55,408 nucleotides of DNA. Source: a bacterium. GTDB taxonomy: Bacteria; SZUA-79; Acidulodesulfobacterales; Acidulodesulfobacteraceae. Each line of letters starts with the position of its first letter. Within the stretch, counting starts at the first letter, position 1. Below, in pieces: positions 46,452 through 54,668 of the stretch. The notes under the pieces are model-generated. The model had not been told where the DNA came from, ran no database searches, and saw only the letters and a list, made by a program, of their open reading frames with translations. Made by a program: the position numbers and the translations under genes. The stretch is from the NCBI GenBank assembly GCA_021784835.1, contig JAJYHI010000085.1, forward strand, positions 1-55,408, read 5' to 3'.

Positions 46452-48788
46452 TTATTGTTTTTCGGCTTTTTCCGGCAGCATCCATGATGCATATTCGCAT
46501 TTAGGATAGTTAGAACAGCTGAAAAATTTTCTTCCCTTTTTTGTTCTTTTTTCTACAAGATAACCGCCGCATCCGGTAGGGCAAGGTATTTTGGATTGAT
46601 TAACTTTTACCGGAATCGGTTTAATATTTTTACACTCCGGATATCCGCTGCATGAAAGAAATTTTCCATATCTGCCCGTTTTTATAACCATAGGCTTTCC
46701 GCATTTTTCGCAGATTTCTCCCGTTTCTTCATTTTCAGGTTCGATGTTTTCGCCGTCTTGACTTATTTTTTTTATTTCTTTTGTGTTTTTACACTCCGGA
46801 TATCCGCTGCAGGCAAGAAATTTGCCGAACCGCCCCATTTTTATAACCATAGGCTTTCCGCATTTTTCGCAGATAACGTCGGTAGGTTCCGACGAACCCT
46901 TTATGTTTTTAATATTAACTTTGGCGTCTTTAAAGTTTTTCATAAATTTGTCGTAAAAATCGGCAAGCAGTTCTTTTCTGTTTAATAGTCCGTTTTCGAC
47001 GTCGTCTAATTTTTTTTCCATATTAGCGGTGAATTTCAAGTTTATTATATCGGAAAAACCGGATTTTAAAATATCGGAAACGGTCATTCCAAGTTCCGTA
47101 GGTTTAAATTTTTGAGTTGTACTCCCTTTTTTTGCGGTATCTGCCGATTCAGTGGTCATTACGACGTAATCTTTTGTCTTAATGTTGGCTATTATGCTCT
47201 GGTAGGTAGAAGGCCTTCCTATGCCGTTTTCGTCTAAAGCCTTGACTAAGCTTGCTTCGGTGTATCTAGGCGGAGGAGAAGTAAAATGCTGAAAAACGTC
47301 GGCTTTTTTTATGGAAGCAGGGTCGCCTTTTGAAAGCAGTTCAAATATTTTAATTATAGAAGAAGGATGGTTTTCGTTTTGCGTTTGTTCGATATTGCCT
47401 TCTTCTAAAACTTCTTTGTTTTTAAGATTTTCATTGATAACTTTCTGAAAGCCGTCGAATTTTAATATACTTTCGGTAGTCTTAAAAATATATTCGTCTT
47501 TTTCTTTATTTTTAACGCTATATGTTCCTTTTAACGTCAGCGAGTACTGGTCGTAAATACTCTGGCTCATAAAAGAGGCGGTAAAATACGTCCATATAAG
47601 ATTGTATAGTTTAAATTCGTCGGCGCTTAGGTATGCTTTGATTTTTTTAGGCGTCAATAAAATATTAGTCGGTCTGATAGCTTCGTGCGCATCCTGAACT
47701 TTTTTGGCGCTTGCGGTTGTTTTGCTTTTTTTGGGAGAATTTTTATCGGCAATATAGTCTATGCCGTAAACTTCGTTTATAAATTTTTTGGCTGCCGATG
47801 CCGCTTCGTCAGATATTCTAGTGGAATCGGTTCTCATGTATGTAATAAGACCTACCGGACCTAGAGATTTTTTGCTTACGTTTTCTACCGCCCCTATTTC
47901 GATGCCTTCGTAAAGTTTTTGCGCTACGGACATTGTTTTCTTTACGGGAAAATGAAGTATTTTTGCGGCTTCCTGCTGAAGGGTGCTCGTTATCAAAGGC
48001 AGAGCGGCTTTTCTGTAAGTCTGCTTTTTCGATATGTCTTCGATAGAATAATCGTTTTTTATCGAAAGAAGCCTGTTTTTCAATTCTCCGGCTTCTTTTT
48101 CGGATTTAATTTCAGGGTCTTTTCCGTTTATTTTAAACAGTTCGCCTTCGATATCGGTAGAAAATTTTTTCTTATCTCCGCCTTGAATTTCAAATAAAGC
48201 CGTTACCGTCCAGAATTCTACTTTGACGAAAGCGTTTATTTCTTTTTCTCTTTCTACTATAAGATATAGTGCGACGGATTGAACTCTGCCGGCCGAAAGG
48301 CCTCTTCTTACTTTATCCCACAAAAAAGGACTGAGGTTGTAACCGACTAAACGGTCTAAAATTCTGCGCGCTTTTTGGGATTCGTACATAGATTCGTTTA
48401 AGACGGCGGGATTTTTTATGGCTTCCAAGACTTTATCTTTGGTAATTTCATGAAAAAGAACCCTTTTTATATCCGGCTTTTTGCCGTTAATTTCGTCTAT
48501 AATCTCTTTTATGTTCCACGCTATGGCTTCCCCTTCGCGGTCGGGATCGGGAGCCAGATAAATAATATCTGCTTTTTTTGCAAGTTTTTTAATTTCATCT
48601 ACGGTTTTTTCCTTTCCTTTTATTATTTCGTACTTAGGTTCGAAGCCGTTTTTAATATCCACCCCTATAGAACTTTTGGGTAAATTTTTAATATGACCCA
48701 CAGTTGCTTTGACTATAAAATCGGACCCTAAATATTTATTTATAGTATTTGCTTTAGAAGGCGACTCTACGAGAACTAAATTTTTCAT
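46452..48788 (-). CDS. topA: DNA topoisomerase I
   Basis: 778 residues, type IA. The N-terminal TOPRIM (VESPSKANTINKYLG, DPDREGEAIAWNI), the catalytic Tyr in ITYMRTDSTR, and three C-terminal zinc fingers of the CX2C type (CEKCGKPMVIKMGRFGKFLACSGYPEC, a second copy, and a third CX3C-type) are present. It relaxes negative supercoils. Its start overlaps the dprA-like stop by 4 bases, a common dprA-topA pairing. Confidence 0.97.
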   Translation of the reverse strand: MKNLVLVESPSKANTINKYLGSDFIVKATVGHIKNLPKSSIGVDIKNGFEPKYEIIKGKEKTVDEIKKLAKKADIIYLAPDPDREGEAIAWNIKEIIDEINGKKPDIKRVLFHEITKDKVLEAIKNPAVLNESMYESQKARRILDRLVGYNLSPFLWDKVRRGLSAGRVQSVALYLIVEREKEINAFVKVEFWTVTALFEIQGGDKKKFSTDIEGELFKINGKDPEIKSEKEAGELKNRLLSIKNDYSIEDISKKQTYRKAALPLITSTLQQEAAKILHFPVKKTMSVAQKLYEGIEIGAVENVSKKSLGPVGLITYMRTDSTRISDEAASAAKKFINEVYGIDYIADKNSPKKSKTTASAKKVQDAHEAIRPTNILLTPKKIKAYLSADEFKLYNLIWTYFTASFMSQSIYDQYSLTLKGTYSVKNKEKDEYIFKTTESILKFDGFQKVINENLKNKEVLEEGNIEQTQNENHPSSIIKIFELLSKGDPASIKKADVFQHFTSPPPRYTEASLVKALDENGIGRPSTYQSIIANIKTKDYVVMTTESADTAKKGSTTQKFKPTELGMTVSDILKSGFSDIINLKFTANMEKKLDDVENGLLNRKELLADFYDKFMKNFKDAKVNIKNIKGSSEPTDVICEKCGKPMVIKMGRFGKFLACSGYPECKNTKEIKKISQDGENIEPENEETGEICEKCGKPMVIKTGRYGKFLSCSGYPECKNIKPIPVKVNQSKIPCPTGCGGYLVEKRTKKGRKFFSCSNYPKCEYASWMLPEKAEKQ

Positions 48789-49870
48789 ATTTTTTTTATT
48801 ATTCCTCCGGGCAGCCTTTCTATTTCCGAATTTATTTCAAGTATAGAAAGCGCTCTAATAATTTCATTTTCATTTGCTTTTAATCTAATATTGCTTAGTT
48901 TCAATAAATTGTCAATAGTAATATTTTCTTTTGTTAAAGAATTTATTATAAATTTGCTGATAACTTCATATTCTTCCGGTACGTCCGTTCCGTAAGCGGC
49001 GGCGTCTTTTTGGGTATTTGCATTCGCAGTTGCAGTTATAGTTATGTTTTTTTTGTAATTTTCTTTGCCGAGAAAAATTTTTACTTTCTTGCCGGCGCCT
49101 TTAAATTTTTTTATTAAACTTGCAAGAGAGCTATTATGCGACAGATAAAGTATGGCCATCTCTTGCGACAAATGAAAAGCGAGACTGTTTCTTAAGGCAA
49201 ATCCGTATTTTGAATTTTTTGCAAAAGGGTCTAAAGCCGAAATTTGCGGAAATTTAAGATTTGTAAGATTTAATTGTTTCGGTTTATTTTTATATGCCGA
49301 TTTTAATAGAGAATAGGGTTGAATTATTAAAATAAATATATCTTTGTTTAATTTATCCGAAAACTTTTTGATAAAATAGTTATTAGCAGATTCGTGCAAT
49401 CCTATGTATATAAAAGAGAATTTTTGGTTTCCGTCTGTATCTTTGCAGTATAAGCTAAGTTCGTTTATTAAAGGCAAATCCGGTTTAAAAACGTTAGCGC
49501 CGACATATCTGGACGACGTTATAAATAACCCTTCATTTAATTTTTTTAAAGGATTTTTTGAATAAAAATTTTCAAATAAATCTTCGGGATCATATATATG
49601 CAAAAATTCGGGCAAAGAAATGGAAATATTTTGTTTGCGGACGCAATTTATAATGCGGGAAGTTTTTAAAGGTTTGATTTTTAATTCGCTTAATAAATTT
49701 ATTTCGTTTTCGGCATCGTTTTTTAACCTTTCATAAAAATCGTACTTTTTTAAATCAGAGATATCGGCCGCAGCCTTTTTTTTATCGGCAGTTTCTTTTG
49801 CAAGCCCTTCCCGTTTTGCATTTATATATATCCTGTAATTTTTATACGATTCGAAATCTTCGGCGTTCAT
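48785..49870 (-). CDS. Highly diverged DprA/Smf-like protein
   Basis: 361 residues from ATG 49870. The C-terminus has the DprA winged-helix: ITIDNLLKLSNIRLKANENEIIRALSILEINSEIERLPGG. The Rossmann part is only faintly recognisable (RNSLAFHLSQEMAILYLSHNSSLASLIKK, matching RNR-hydrophobic-VVEA-SGSL-TA-x2-A). The DprA GxA-x-GID signature and SxGR are missing. DprA loads RecA on incoming ssDNA; whether this protein can is open. I reject an upstream frame extension to 50113, whose leader is membrane-like and overlaps the divergent gene. The adjacent topA, in 4-base overlap, supports DprA descent. Confidence 0.72.
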   Translation of the reverse strand: MNAEDFESYKNYRIYINAKREGLAKETADKKKAAADISDLKKYDFYERLKNDAENEINLLSELKIKPLKTSRIINCVRKQNISISLPEFLHIYDPEDLFENFYSKNPLKKLNEGLFITSSRYVGANVFKPDLPLINELSLYCKDTDGNQKFSFIYIGLHESANNYFIKKFSDKLNKDIFILIIQPYSLLKSAYKNKPKQLNLTNLKFPQISALDPFAKNSKYGFALRNSLAFHLSQEMAILYLSHNSSLASLIKKFKGAGKKVKIFLGKENYKKNITITATANANTQKDAAAYGTDVPEEYEVISKFIINSLTKENITIDNLLKLSNIRLKANENEIIRALSILEINSEIERLPGGIIKKI

Positions 49871-50012
49871 AAGAATAATAATAAAATAAAATTTAAAAAA
49901 ATTATATGGTTTATAGTCTTTTAAATAAACTAAACTAAAATAAATTGGATTGACTGCGGTAAAGATAAGTTGTATAAATATAATAATAATTAAATTGTTA
50001 TCAAAATACAAT

Positions 50013-51284
50013 ATGAATAGAATAAAAATTTTATTTCTAGGTTCGGCAATTTTTTTTACCATTTTTGTCTTTTCGTTATATGTTTGCAAAAGCGCTGATG
50101 CCAAAGACGGCAATGCATTGAATCAAGGATCGGTTATAAGAATAGCCTTAGTAATGCCGGTAGAAGGCAGTTATGCTTTTTTCGGAAAGCAGTTTGTAAA
50201 CGGAATGCTTTTGAGTTTAAAGAAAAGCGGAGCCACTAATGTAAAATTCATTATAGTCAATCTGCCGTTAAGCGCAGGCAAAACAAGCATCTCCGTTTTG
50301 TTCAAATCTTTAAGCAAAAAAGGCGTTTCGGCTATAATTGGACCTCTTTTTGCCGGACAGTTGAAATATTTTGTAAAATATTCCGATGAATTTAAAATTC
50401 CGGTAATTACTCCTTCCCCGGTAGCCGCTAAAAAAGATTTATCGCATTATGTTTTCGGCTACGGCATGACGTTAAAACAGGAAATTCAAACGGAAATCAA
50501 ATATGCTAAAAGGCAAGGCATAAGATCTGTTTCCGTTATATATCCCGATTACGGCTACGGTCCGAAAATTTTAGATTATATTAACTATTTTACAAAAAAA
50601 TACGGTATAAATTTATTAAATCAAACTGCATATGAGGGAAACACAGTAGATTTTTTCGATAATTTTAACAATATAGTTAGATTTAACGGTATAAATAATC
50701 TTCATGTATCTTCAGCTGAAAAAGCAGAACTTGGAATAACTAAATACGACCTTATGCACGGCATAACTAAGTCGAAACCGGATATTCCGTTTGACGGCCT
50801 TTTCGTGATAGGCGGAAATTCAAAAATGAAACTGATTTTAACGCAATTAGTATATTATAACATTACGGGGCATCCGATATTTGGGCTTAGCTCTTTAGAT
50901 TCTAGGCGGTTTATAGAGAAAAACGGTTTTTATATGGAAAATTCTATTTTTCCGGACGGTTTTTTTAAACATGCAGATAATAAAATCGTTAAAAATTTTT
51001 TGTCGGACTATAAGCAAACATATGGAAAAACCCCAAACATTCTTAGCGCCGAAGGTTACGATATAGGAAGAATAATTATTAAAGCCGCCGGTATCGTTAA
51101 TTTATCCAAAAATAAAAATGTACGCGGTATAAAATTTTACCATGCAATCTTAAAAATTAAAAAATTTAAGGGCATATGCGGCATAATTAACTTAAAAAAT
51201 AATATATTTAAAAAATCGCTTTATCTTTTTAACTACAAAAACGGAAAAATTTATATACTTAAAAACCCGCTGGAGGCATCTTAA
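50013..51284 (+). CDS. Periplasmic type-1 binding protein (ABC-substrate-binding or LpoA-like)
   Basis: 423 residues starting MNRIKILFLGSAIFFTIFVFSL, a Sec signal with probable cleavage near the SADAK sequence. A Leu/Ile/Val-binding-protein type fold follows: IALVMPVEGSYAFFGKQFVNGMLLSLKKSG, AIIGPLFAGQLKYFVKYSDEFKIPVITPSP, and RSVSVIYPDYGYG. I choose ATG 50013, not the frame extension, because the signal peptide begins there. No ABC permease or ATPase is adjacent, so ligand capture for transport, or a LpoA-like role on the envelope, is possible. The stop overlaps the nitroreductase start by one base. Confidence 0.78.
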   Translation: MNRIKILFLGSAIFFTIFVFSLYVCKSADAKDGNALNQGSVIRIALVMPVEGSYAFFGKQFVNGMLLSLKKSGATNVKFIIVNLPLSAGKTSISVLFKSLSKKGVSAIIGPLFAGQLKYFVKYSDEFKIPVITPSPVAAKKDLSHYVFGYGMTLKQEIQTEIKYAKRQGIRSVSVIYPDYGYGPKILDYINYFTKKYGINLLNQTAYEGNTVDFFDNFNNIVRFNGINNLHVSSAEKAELGITKYDLMHGITKSKPDIPFDGLFVIGGNSKMKLILTQLVYYNITGHPIFGLSSLDSRRFIEKNGFYMENSIFPDGFFKHADNKIVKNFLSDYKQTYGKTPNILSAEGYDIGRIIIKAAGIVNLSKNKNVRGIKFYHAILKIKKFKGICGIINLKNNIFKKSLYLFNYKNGKIYILKNPLEAS

Positions 51285-51940
51285 TGGAATTATTTGAATG
51301 TATAGGTTCAAGAACGTCGAAAAGAGATTTAGAAGACAAGCCGGTACCTAAGGAGATTATAGACAAAATACTTAAATTATCGCTGAGAGCTCCTTCATGG
51401 GCAAATTCCCAGCCGTGGGAGATAGCGGTTTCTACCGGTAAAACCTCCGAATTTATTAAAACTAATCTTTACGAACTTGCGAAAAACTGCACCCCTATTA
51501 ATCCGGATTATCCTTTTCCAGATTCCTGGCCGGAAAAGCAAAACAATAATATGTTTGAAACCGGCAGGCACAGGTTTGAATATATAGGCATTAACAGGGA
51601 CGACAAAGAAAAAAGAACCGAGTTTTCCCTTCGCAACTATGTTTTTTTTCATTCCCAGACTGCCATTTTTATATATATGGATGAAAATTTAGGCCTATGG
51701 TCGGTTTTCGACTGCGGTTTTTTAGCGCAGAATATTTTGCTCGCGGCGCACGATTTAGGCTTGGGCGCGTGTCCTCAGGCTTATTTAATCGCATACCCCG
51801 ACGTTTTAAGGAAAGCGTTTAAACTGTCTAAAAATAAAAAGTTTCTGCTCGGTATTTCCATAGGTTACTACAAAAAAGCAAGCAAGGTAAACGAAATAAA
51901 AACTTTCAGGAACGAAGACGTAATAAGTTATTTTGAATGA
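51284..51940 (+). CDS. Nitroreductase-family flavoprotein
   Basis: 218 residues. FMN-dependent NAD(P)H oxidoreductase fold with the N-terminal RTSKRDLEDKPVPKEIIDKILKLSLRAPSWANSQPWE (FMN-phosphate Arg and the SWANSQPWE loop) and GLGACPQA for the FMN ring. The TAA stop of the binding protein overlaps this ATG by one base, so translation is coupled, and GGAGG lies 7 bases before. The substrate is unknown. Confidence 0.9.
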   Translation: MELFECIGSRTSKRDLEDKPVPKEIIDKILKLSLRAPSWANSQPWEIAVSTGKTSEFIKTNLYELAKNCTPINPDYPFPDSWPEKQNNNMFETGRHRFEYIGINRDDKEKRTEFSLRNYVFFHSQTAIFIYMDENLGLWSVFDCGFLAQNILLAAHDLGLGACPQAYLIAYPDVLRKAFKLSKNKKFLLGISIGYYKKASKVNEIKTFRNEDVISYFE

Positions 51941-52095
51941 TAATATTATATTTATAAATGCTGCCGGCATTAACCTCGACAGTCCGCTAAAGGGCTTTAA
52001 AATTATAAGGCGCTATTAAAAAGTTCATTATTTATATTATTTATAATGTTTCTAGAAAAATTAATATAAGGCCGGTTCTATATATTATGGCAATA

Positions 52096-52488
52096 TTACT
52101 TTACTTGCTTTAATATAAATTCTTTCAGAACCGCGGCGTTGTTGTTTATTTCGTCTTTAAGCCCGTATAATAAGGTTATATCTTTACCTCCGGTTTTTAA
52201 TAATATTGATATTGCGGCAATCGAATTGCCCGAATTCGGCTCGGCGGACGAATTATGCGCGCGGTCGTATTCCGAAAGTTCTTGAAAATATTTTGCTTTA
52301 AATTCTTTGAAATTTATTGCCGCTTCATGAAACGACTTTCTTAATTCGTTTGACGGCGCTATATCTTTAAACCAGAAATCTATTTTCGCCTTTTCTTTGC
52401 TTATACCTCTCGGCCATAACCTGTCCACTAATATTCTTATGCCGTCTTCATCGGACGGTTCTTCGTAAATTCTTTTTATATTCAGCAT
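52096..52488 (-). CDS. DUF488 family protein
   Basis: 130 residues from ATG 52488, chosen over an ATG 24 bases upstream because GAGGA lies 7 bases before it. RIYEEPSDEDGIRILVDRLWPRGISKEKA and the IAPSNELRKSFHE helix are typical of DUF488. The family has a proposed role in nucleic-acid or stress response, but no established reaction. It is divergent from the isochorismatase gene. Confidence 0.85.
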   Translation of the reverse strand: MLNIKRIYEEPSDEDGIRILVDRLWPRGISKEKAKIDFWFKDIAPSNELRKSFHEAAINFKEFKAKYFQELSEYDRAHNSSAEPNSGNSIAAISILLKTGGKDITLLYGLKDEINNNAAVLKEFILKQVK

Positions 52489-52572
52489 AATTTTTTCCTC
52501 AGACATTTGCATTAATAAGTAAATTATATCAGAAAAATATAAAAATTTACCGAATATTAAAAACGGTTACCG

Positions 52573-52715
52573 TATGATATAATGAATTATATATTACAAA
52601 TATAAATAATTAGAATTAGAATTAAAATTTATTAAAGTTTATCTGTAATGCCGTAAGCACGGCTAATCCCGCTTATCTCACTACGGCATAGGGAAGCAGA
52701 CGCGGTTATTTTGTT
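52573..52715 (+). pseudogene. Deletion-riddled duplicate of the LRV/SDR locus
   Basis: Three blocks here match the downstream locus in the same order: 52573-52640 (promoter with TGATATAAT) matches 54068-54127; 52646-52680 matches 54206-54240 of the LRV gene (33 of 35 identical); and 52685-52715 matches 54697-54726 of the SDR gene. The blocks are fused with the parts between them missing. The result is a scrambled remnant with no coding capacity; its promoter copy now faces the isochorismatase-like gene. Confidence 0.8.
52575..52583 (+). promoter_or_regulatory. Extended -10 promoter of duplicated leader (copy A)
   Basis: TG-A-TATAAT (52575-52583) is an extended -10 element and is repeated exactly in front of the LRV gene. 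It lies about 190 bases before the isochorismatase-like start. Confidence 0.5.
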
Positions 52716-52772
52716 ATTGATAAATAAACACGGAATAAAATAGTATGATATTATTTTTTTTTGAGGGGTATT

Positions 52773-53402
52773 ATGAAAAAAGCAAACGGAGTAGAAATCT
52801 ACGAAAATTTAAAAGAGATACTGAATCCAGAGCGTTCTTGCCTTGTAGCGTGGGACGTTCAAAACGGCTTGGTTTCCAGAATATATAATAAAACGGAATT
52901 TGTTTCCGATATTAAAAATTTAATAAATGCCTTGAGAGGTAAAATTCCCGTCGTATATACACTTATAACCCCGGCGTCAAAAGAGTTCAGGTCTTCATGG
53001 TCGTATTACGCTATGATGAAGCGTTTCGGCGTTGACGATCCCGCAAAACTTCCCGATTTTATGGCGAAGGGTTCAAGCGACAGAAATATTCTCGAAGATA
53101 TAGCGCCGCAGGATGGCGATATACTGCTCGAGAAGCCTACGGCAAGCATATTTATCGGAACTTATTTTGAGCAGATGATGAAAAACAGGAACATAAATAC
53201 TCTTATTTTTACCGGAATAGCCACGGAAATAGGGGTCGAATCTTCCGCAAGGGATGCGGCAAACCGCGGATTTTACCCTGTAATCGTAGAAGACTGCGTA
53301 TCTTCTATGGATAAGGACGCTCACGGCAGGTCTTTGGAAAATATGAGAAAAATGTTTATATGCGAAAATTCTAAAACTATCGTGGAAAATATTCTTAGAT
53401 AA
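52773..53402 (+). CDS. Isochorismatase-like hydrolase lacking the usual catalytic Cys
   Basis: 209 residues from ATG 52773, chosen because GAGGGG lies 5 bases before it. The fold of the cysteine-hydrolase family is plain: CLVAWDVQNGLVSRIYN (catalytic Asp) and EKPTASIFIGTYFEQM (Lys region). The motif that normally holds the nucleophilic Cys (TEVCV-type) reads ATEIGVESSARDA, with Gly in place of Cys, as in a sub-group of the family, so a hydrolytic role is uncertain. The stop is 7 bases from the sulfite-oxidase-like gene. Confidence 0.82.
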   Translation: MKKANGVEIYENLKEILNPERSCLVAWDVQNGLVSRIYNKTEFVSDIKNLINALRGKIPVVYTLITPASKEFRSSWSYYAMMKRFGVDDPAKLPDFMAKGSSDRNILEDIAPQDGDILLEKPTASIFIGTYFEQMMKNRNINTLIFTGIATEIGVESSARDAANRGFYPVIVEDCVSSMDKDAHGRSLENMRKMFICENSKTIVENILR

Positions 53403-53408
53403 AATTAT

Positions 53409-53957
53409 ATGATTCCGCCAAACCAAAAAAAAGTAGAAGACCTGATTCAGCTTGATTTAGGATATATTCCGGACGTAAATATCGACGACTACAGGCTTAC
53501 GATACAAGGATCGGTCGAAAATCCGGCGATTTTAACTTACGAAGACATCGTAAAAATAGGTAACGATAAAGTAACCGACGACTTCCATTGCGTTACCGGC
53601 TGGACTAAAGAATCGGCGGAATGGGAGGGCGTTTTGTCGAAGAAGCTCGCCGCTATAGTCAAACCCCTTAATAATGCAAAATACGTTTTAATAGGTTCTT
53701 ACGACGGTTATACCACAAACATAGATACCGATTTTCTTCTAAAAGACAACTCGATATTTGCCTTAAAATATGCGGGAAAAATTTTAACGCCCGAACACGG
53801 TTTCCCCGTCCGCCTCGTTATTCCAGATAAATATGCATATAAAAGCGCAAAATGGGTAAAAACGATTACCTTTTTAGACAAAGAAGAGCTTGGATACTGG
53901 GAGCAAAGAGGCTATTCCAACGGCGCAGACCCGCTCAAAGAAGAAAGATACGCTTAG
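53409..53957 (+). CDS. Sulfite-oxidase-like molybdopterin protein
   Basis: 182 residues, a short form of the sulfite-oxidase/MsrP Mo-binding domain. It contains DYRLTIQGSVENPAILTYED and the pterin-Mo ligand Cys61 in DFHCVTGWT, and ends with VKTITFLDKEELGYWEQRGY. No Tat signal or haem domain is seen, so it is likely cytoplasmic. It follows the isochorismatase-like gene by 6 bases; the ribosome binding site is weak. Its substrate is unknown. Confidence 0.86.
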   Translation: MIPPNQKKVEDLIQLDLGYIPDVNIDDYRLTIQGSVENPAILTYEDIVKIGNDKVTDDFHCVTGWTKESAEWEGVLSKKLAAIVKPLNNAKYVLIGSYDGYTTNIDTDFLLKDNSIFALKYAGKILTPEHGFPVRLVIPDKYAYKSAKWVKTITFLDKEELGYWEQRGYSNGADPLKEERYA

Positions 53958-53977
53958 AGAAAGAGGAGATTGGCAAA

Positions 53978-54013
53978 ATGAAATTATATGGGCAACTCAA
54001 GCGCAGATTATAG
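53978..54013 (+). other. Tiny open frame with strong ribosome binding site
   Basis: GAGGAG (53963-53968) precedes ATG 53978, which reads only 11 codons (MKLYGQLKRRL) to TAG. It may be the truncated start of a lost gene. A 13-base direct repeat (CGCAAAG-t/c-CTAAC type) lies just downstream at 54019-54031 and 54046-54058. Confidence 0.3.
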
Positions 54014-54069
54014 TTTGTCGCAAAGTCTAACATCATAGATTTCCACGCAAAGTTTAACGTAATACCCTA

Positions 54070-54078
54070 TGATATAAT
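54070..54078 (+). promoter_or_regulatory. Extended -10 promoter of LRV gene (copy B)
   Basis: TG-A-TATAAT lies about 72 bases before the LRV start. Its conserved twin at 52575 supports a real promoter. No clear -35 is seen, as is usual for extended -10 promoters. Confidence 0.55.
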
Positions 54079-54149
54079 TAATTATGTATTACAAATATAA
54101 ATAAATAGAATTAAAATTTATTAACTTTATATCTGCTTCGCATATAAAA

Positions 54150-54668
54150 ATGACCGAAAGCGAATTTATAAATATTCTAAAAACCGGCGATTTCAAAGAG
54201 CGGTTTAATGCCGTAAGCACGGCGGATCCCGCTTATCTCATTCATGCTCTTAACGATAAGGACGAAAACGTAAGATATAAAATAGCCTCAAGAATATCCT
54301 CCGAAAATTTAACGCCTCTTATAAACGACCCATATAAAGAAGTACGTTTAATAGTCGCAAAAAGAATATCAGCAAAAGAGCTTCCAAAAATGCTAAACGA
54401 CAAATCTTTCTGGGTAAGGTATGCGGTCGCCGAAAGAATAGACGAATCTTTTCTGCCTTCGTTAATGCACGATAAAGAGCCGATAGTAAGAATTAAGGTC
54501 GCCGAAAGAATAGACCCGAAATATTTAAAGGATATGATTAAAGACGACGAAGCATTAGTAAGAAAAGCCGTGTCTAGAAGAATTCCCGAAGAATATCTGC
54601 CTTTAATGAAAGACGACAAGAGCGAAAGCGTCAGGAATATCGTTGCGGAAAGGACGTCTAAGTTATGA
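54150..54668 (+). CDS. Leucine-rich-repeat-variant (LRV) protein
   Basis: 172 residues, made of about six 24-residue repeats of the pattern D-x3-x-VR-x2-VA-x-RI-x4-L-x3-L (for example DKEPIVRIKVAERIDPKYLK), which is the LRV repeat of the nitrogenase-associated LRV protein. The N-terminal iron-sulfur cluster region of that protein is absent, leaving about 25 unrelated residues before the repeats. LRV proteins form helical solenoids for binding. The stop overlaps the SDR start by 4 bases (ATGA), so it is likely a binding partner translated with it. No ribosome binding site precedes ATG 54150. Confidence 0.82.
   Translation: MTESEFINILKTGDFKERFNAVSTADPAYLIHALNDKDENVRYKIASRISSENLTPLINDPYKEVRLIVAKRISAKELPKMLNDKSFWVRYAVAERIDESFLPSLMHDKEPIVRIKVAERIDPKYLKDMIKDDEALVRKAVSRRIPEEYLPLMKDDKSESVRNIVAERTSKL

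Noticed and set aside
49871..50113. N-terminal extension of the DprA-like gene with a membrane-like leader
   Set aside because: It runs over the divergent binding-protein gene and its promoter region, and DprA proteins have no such leader.
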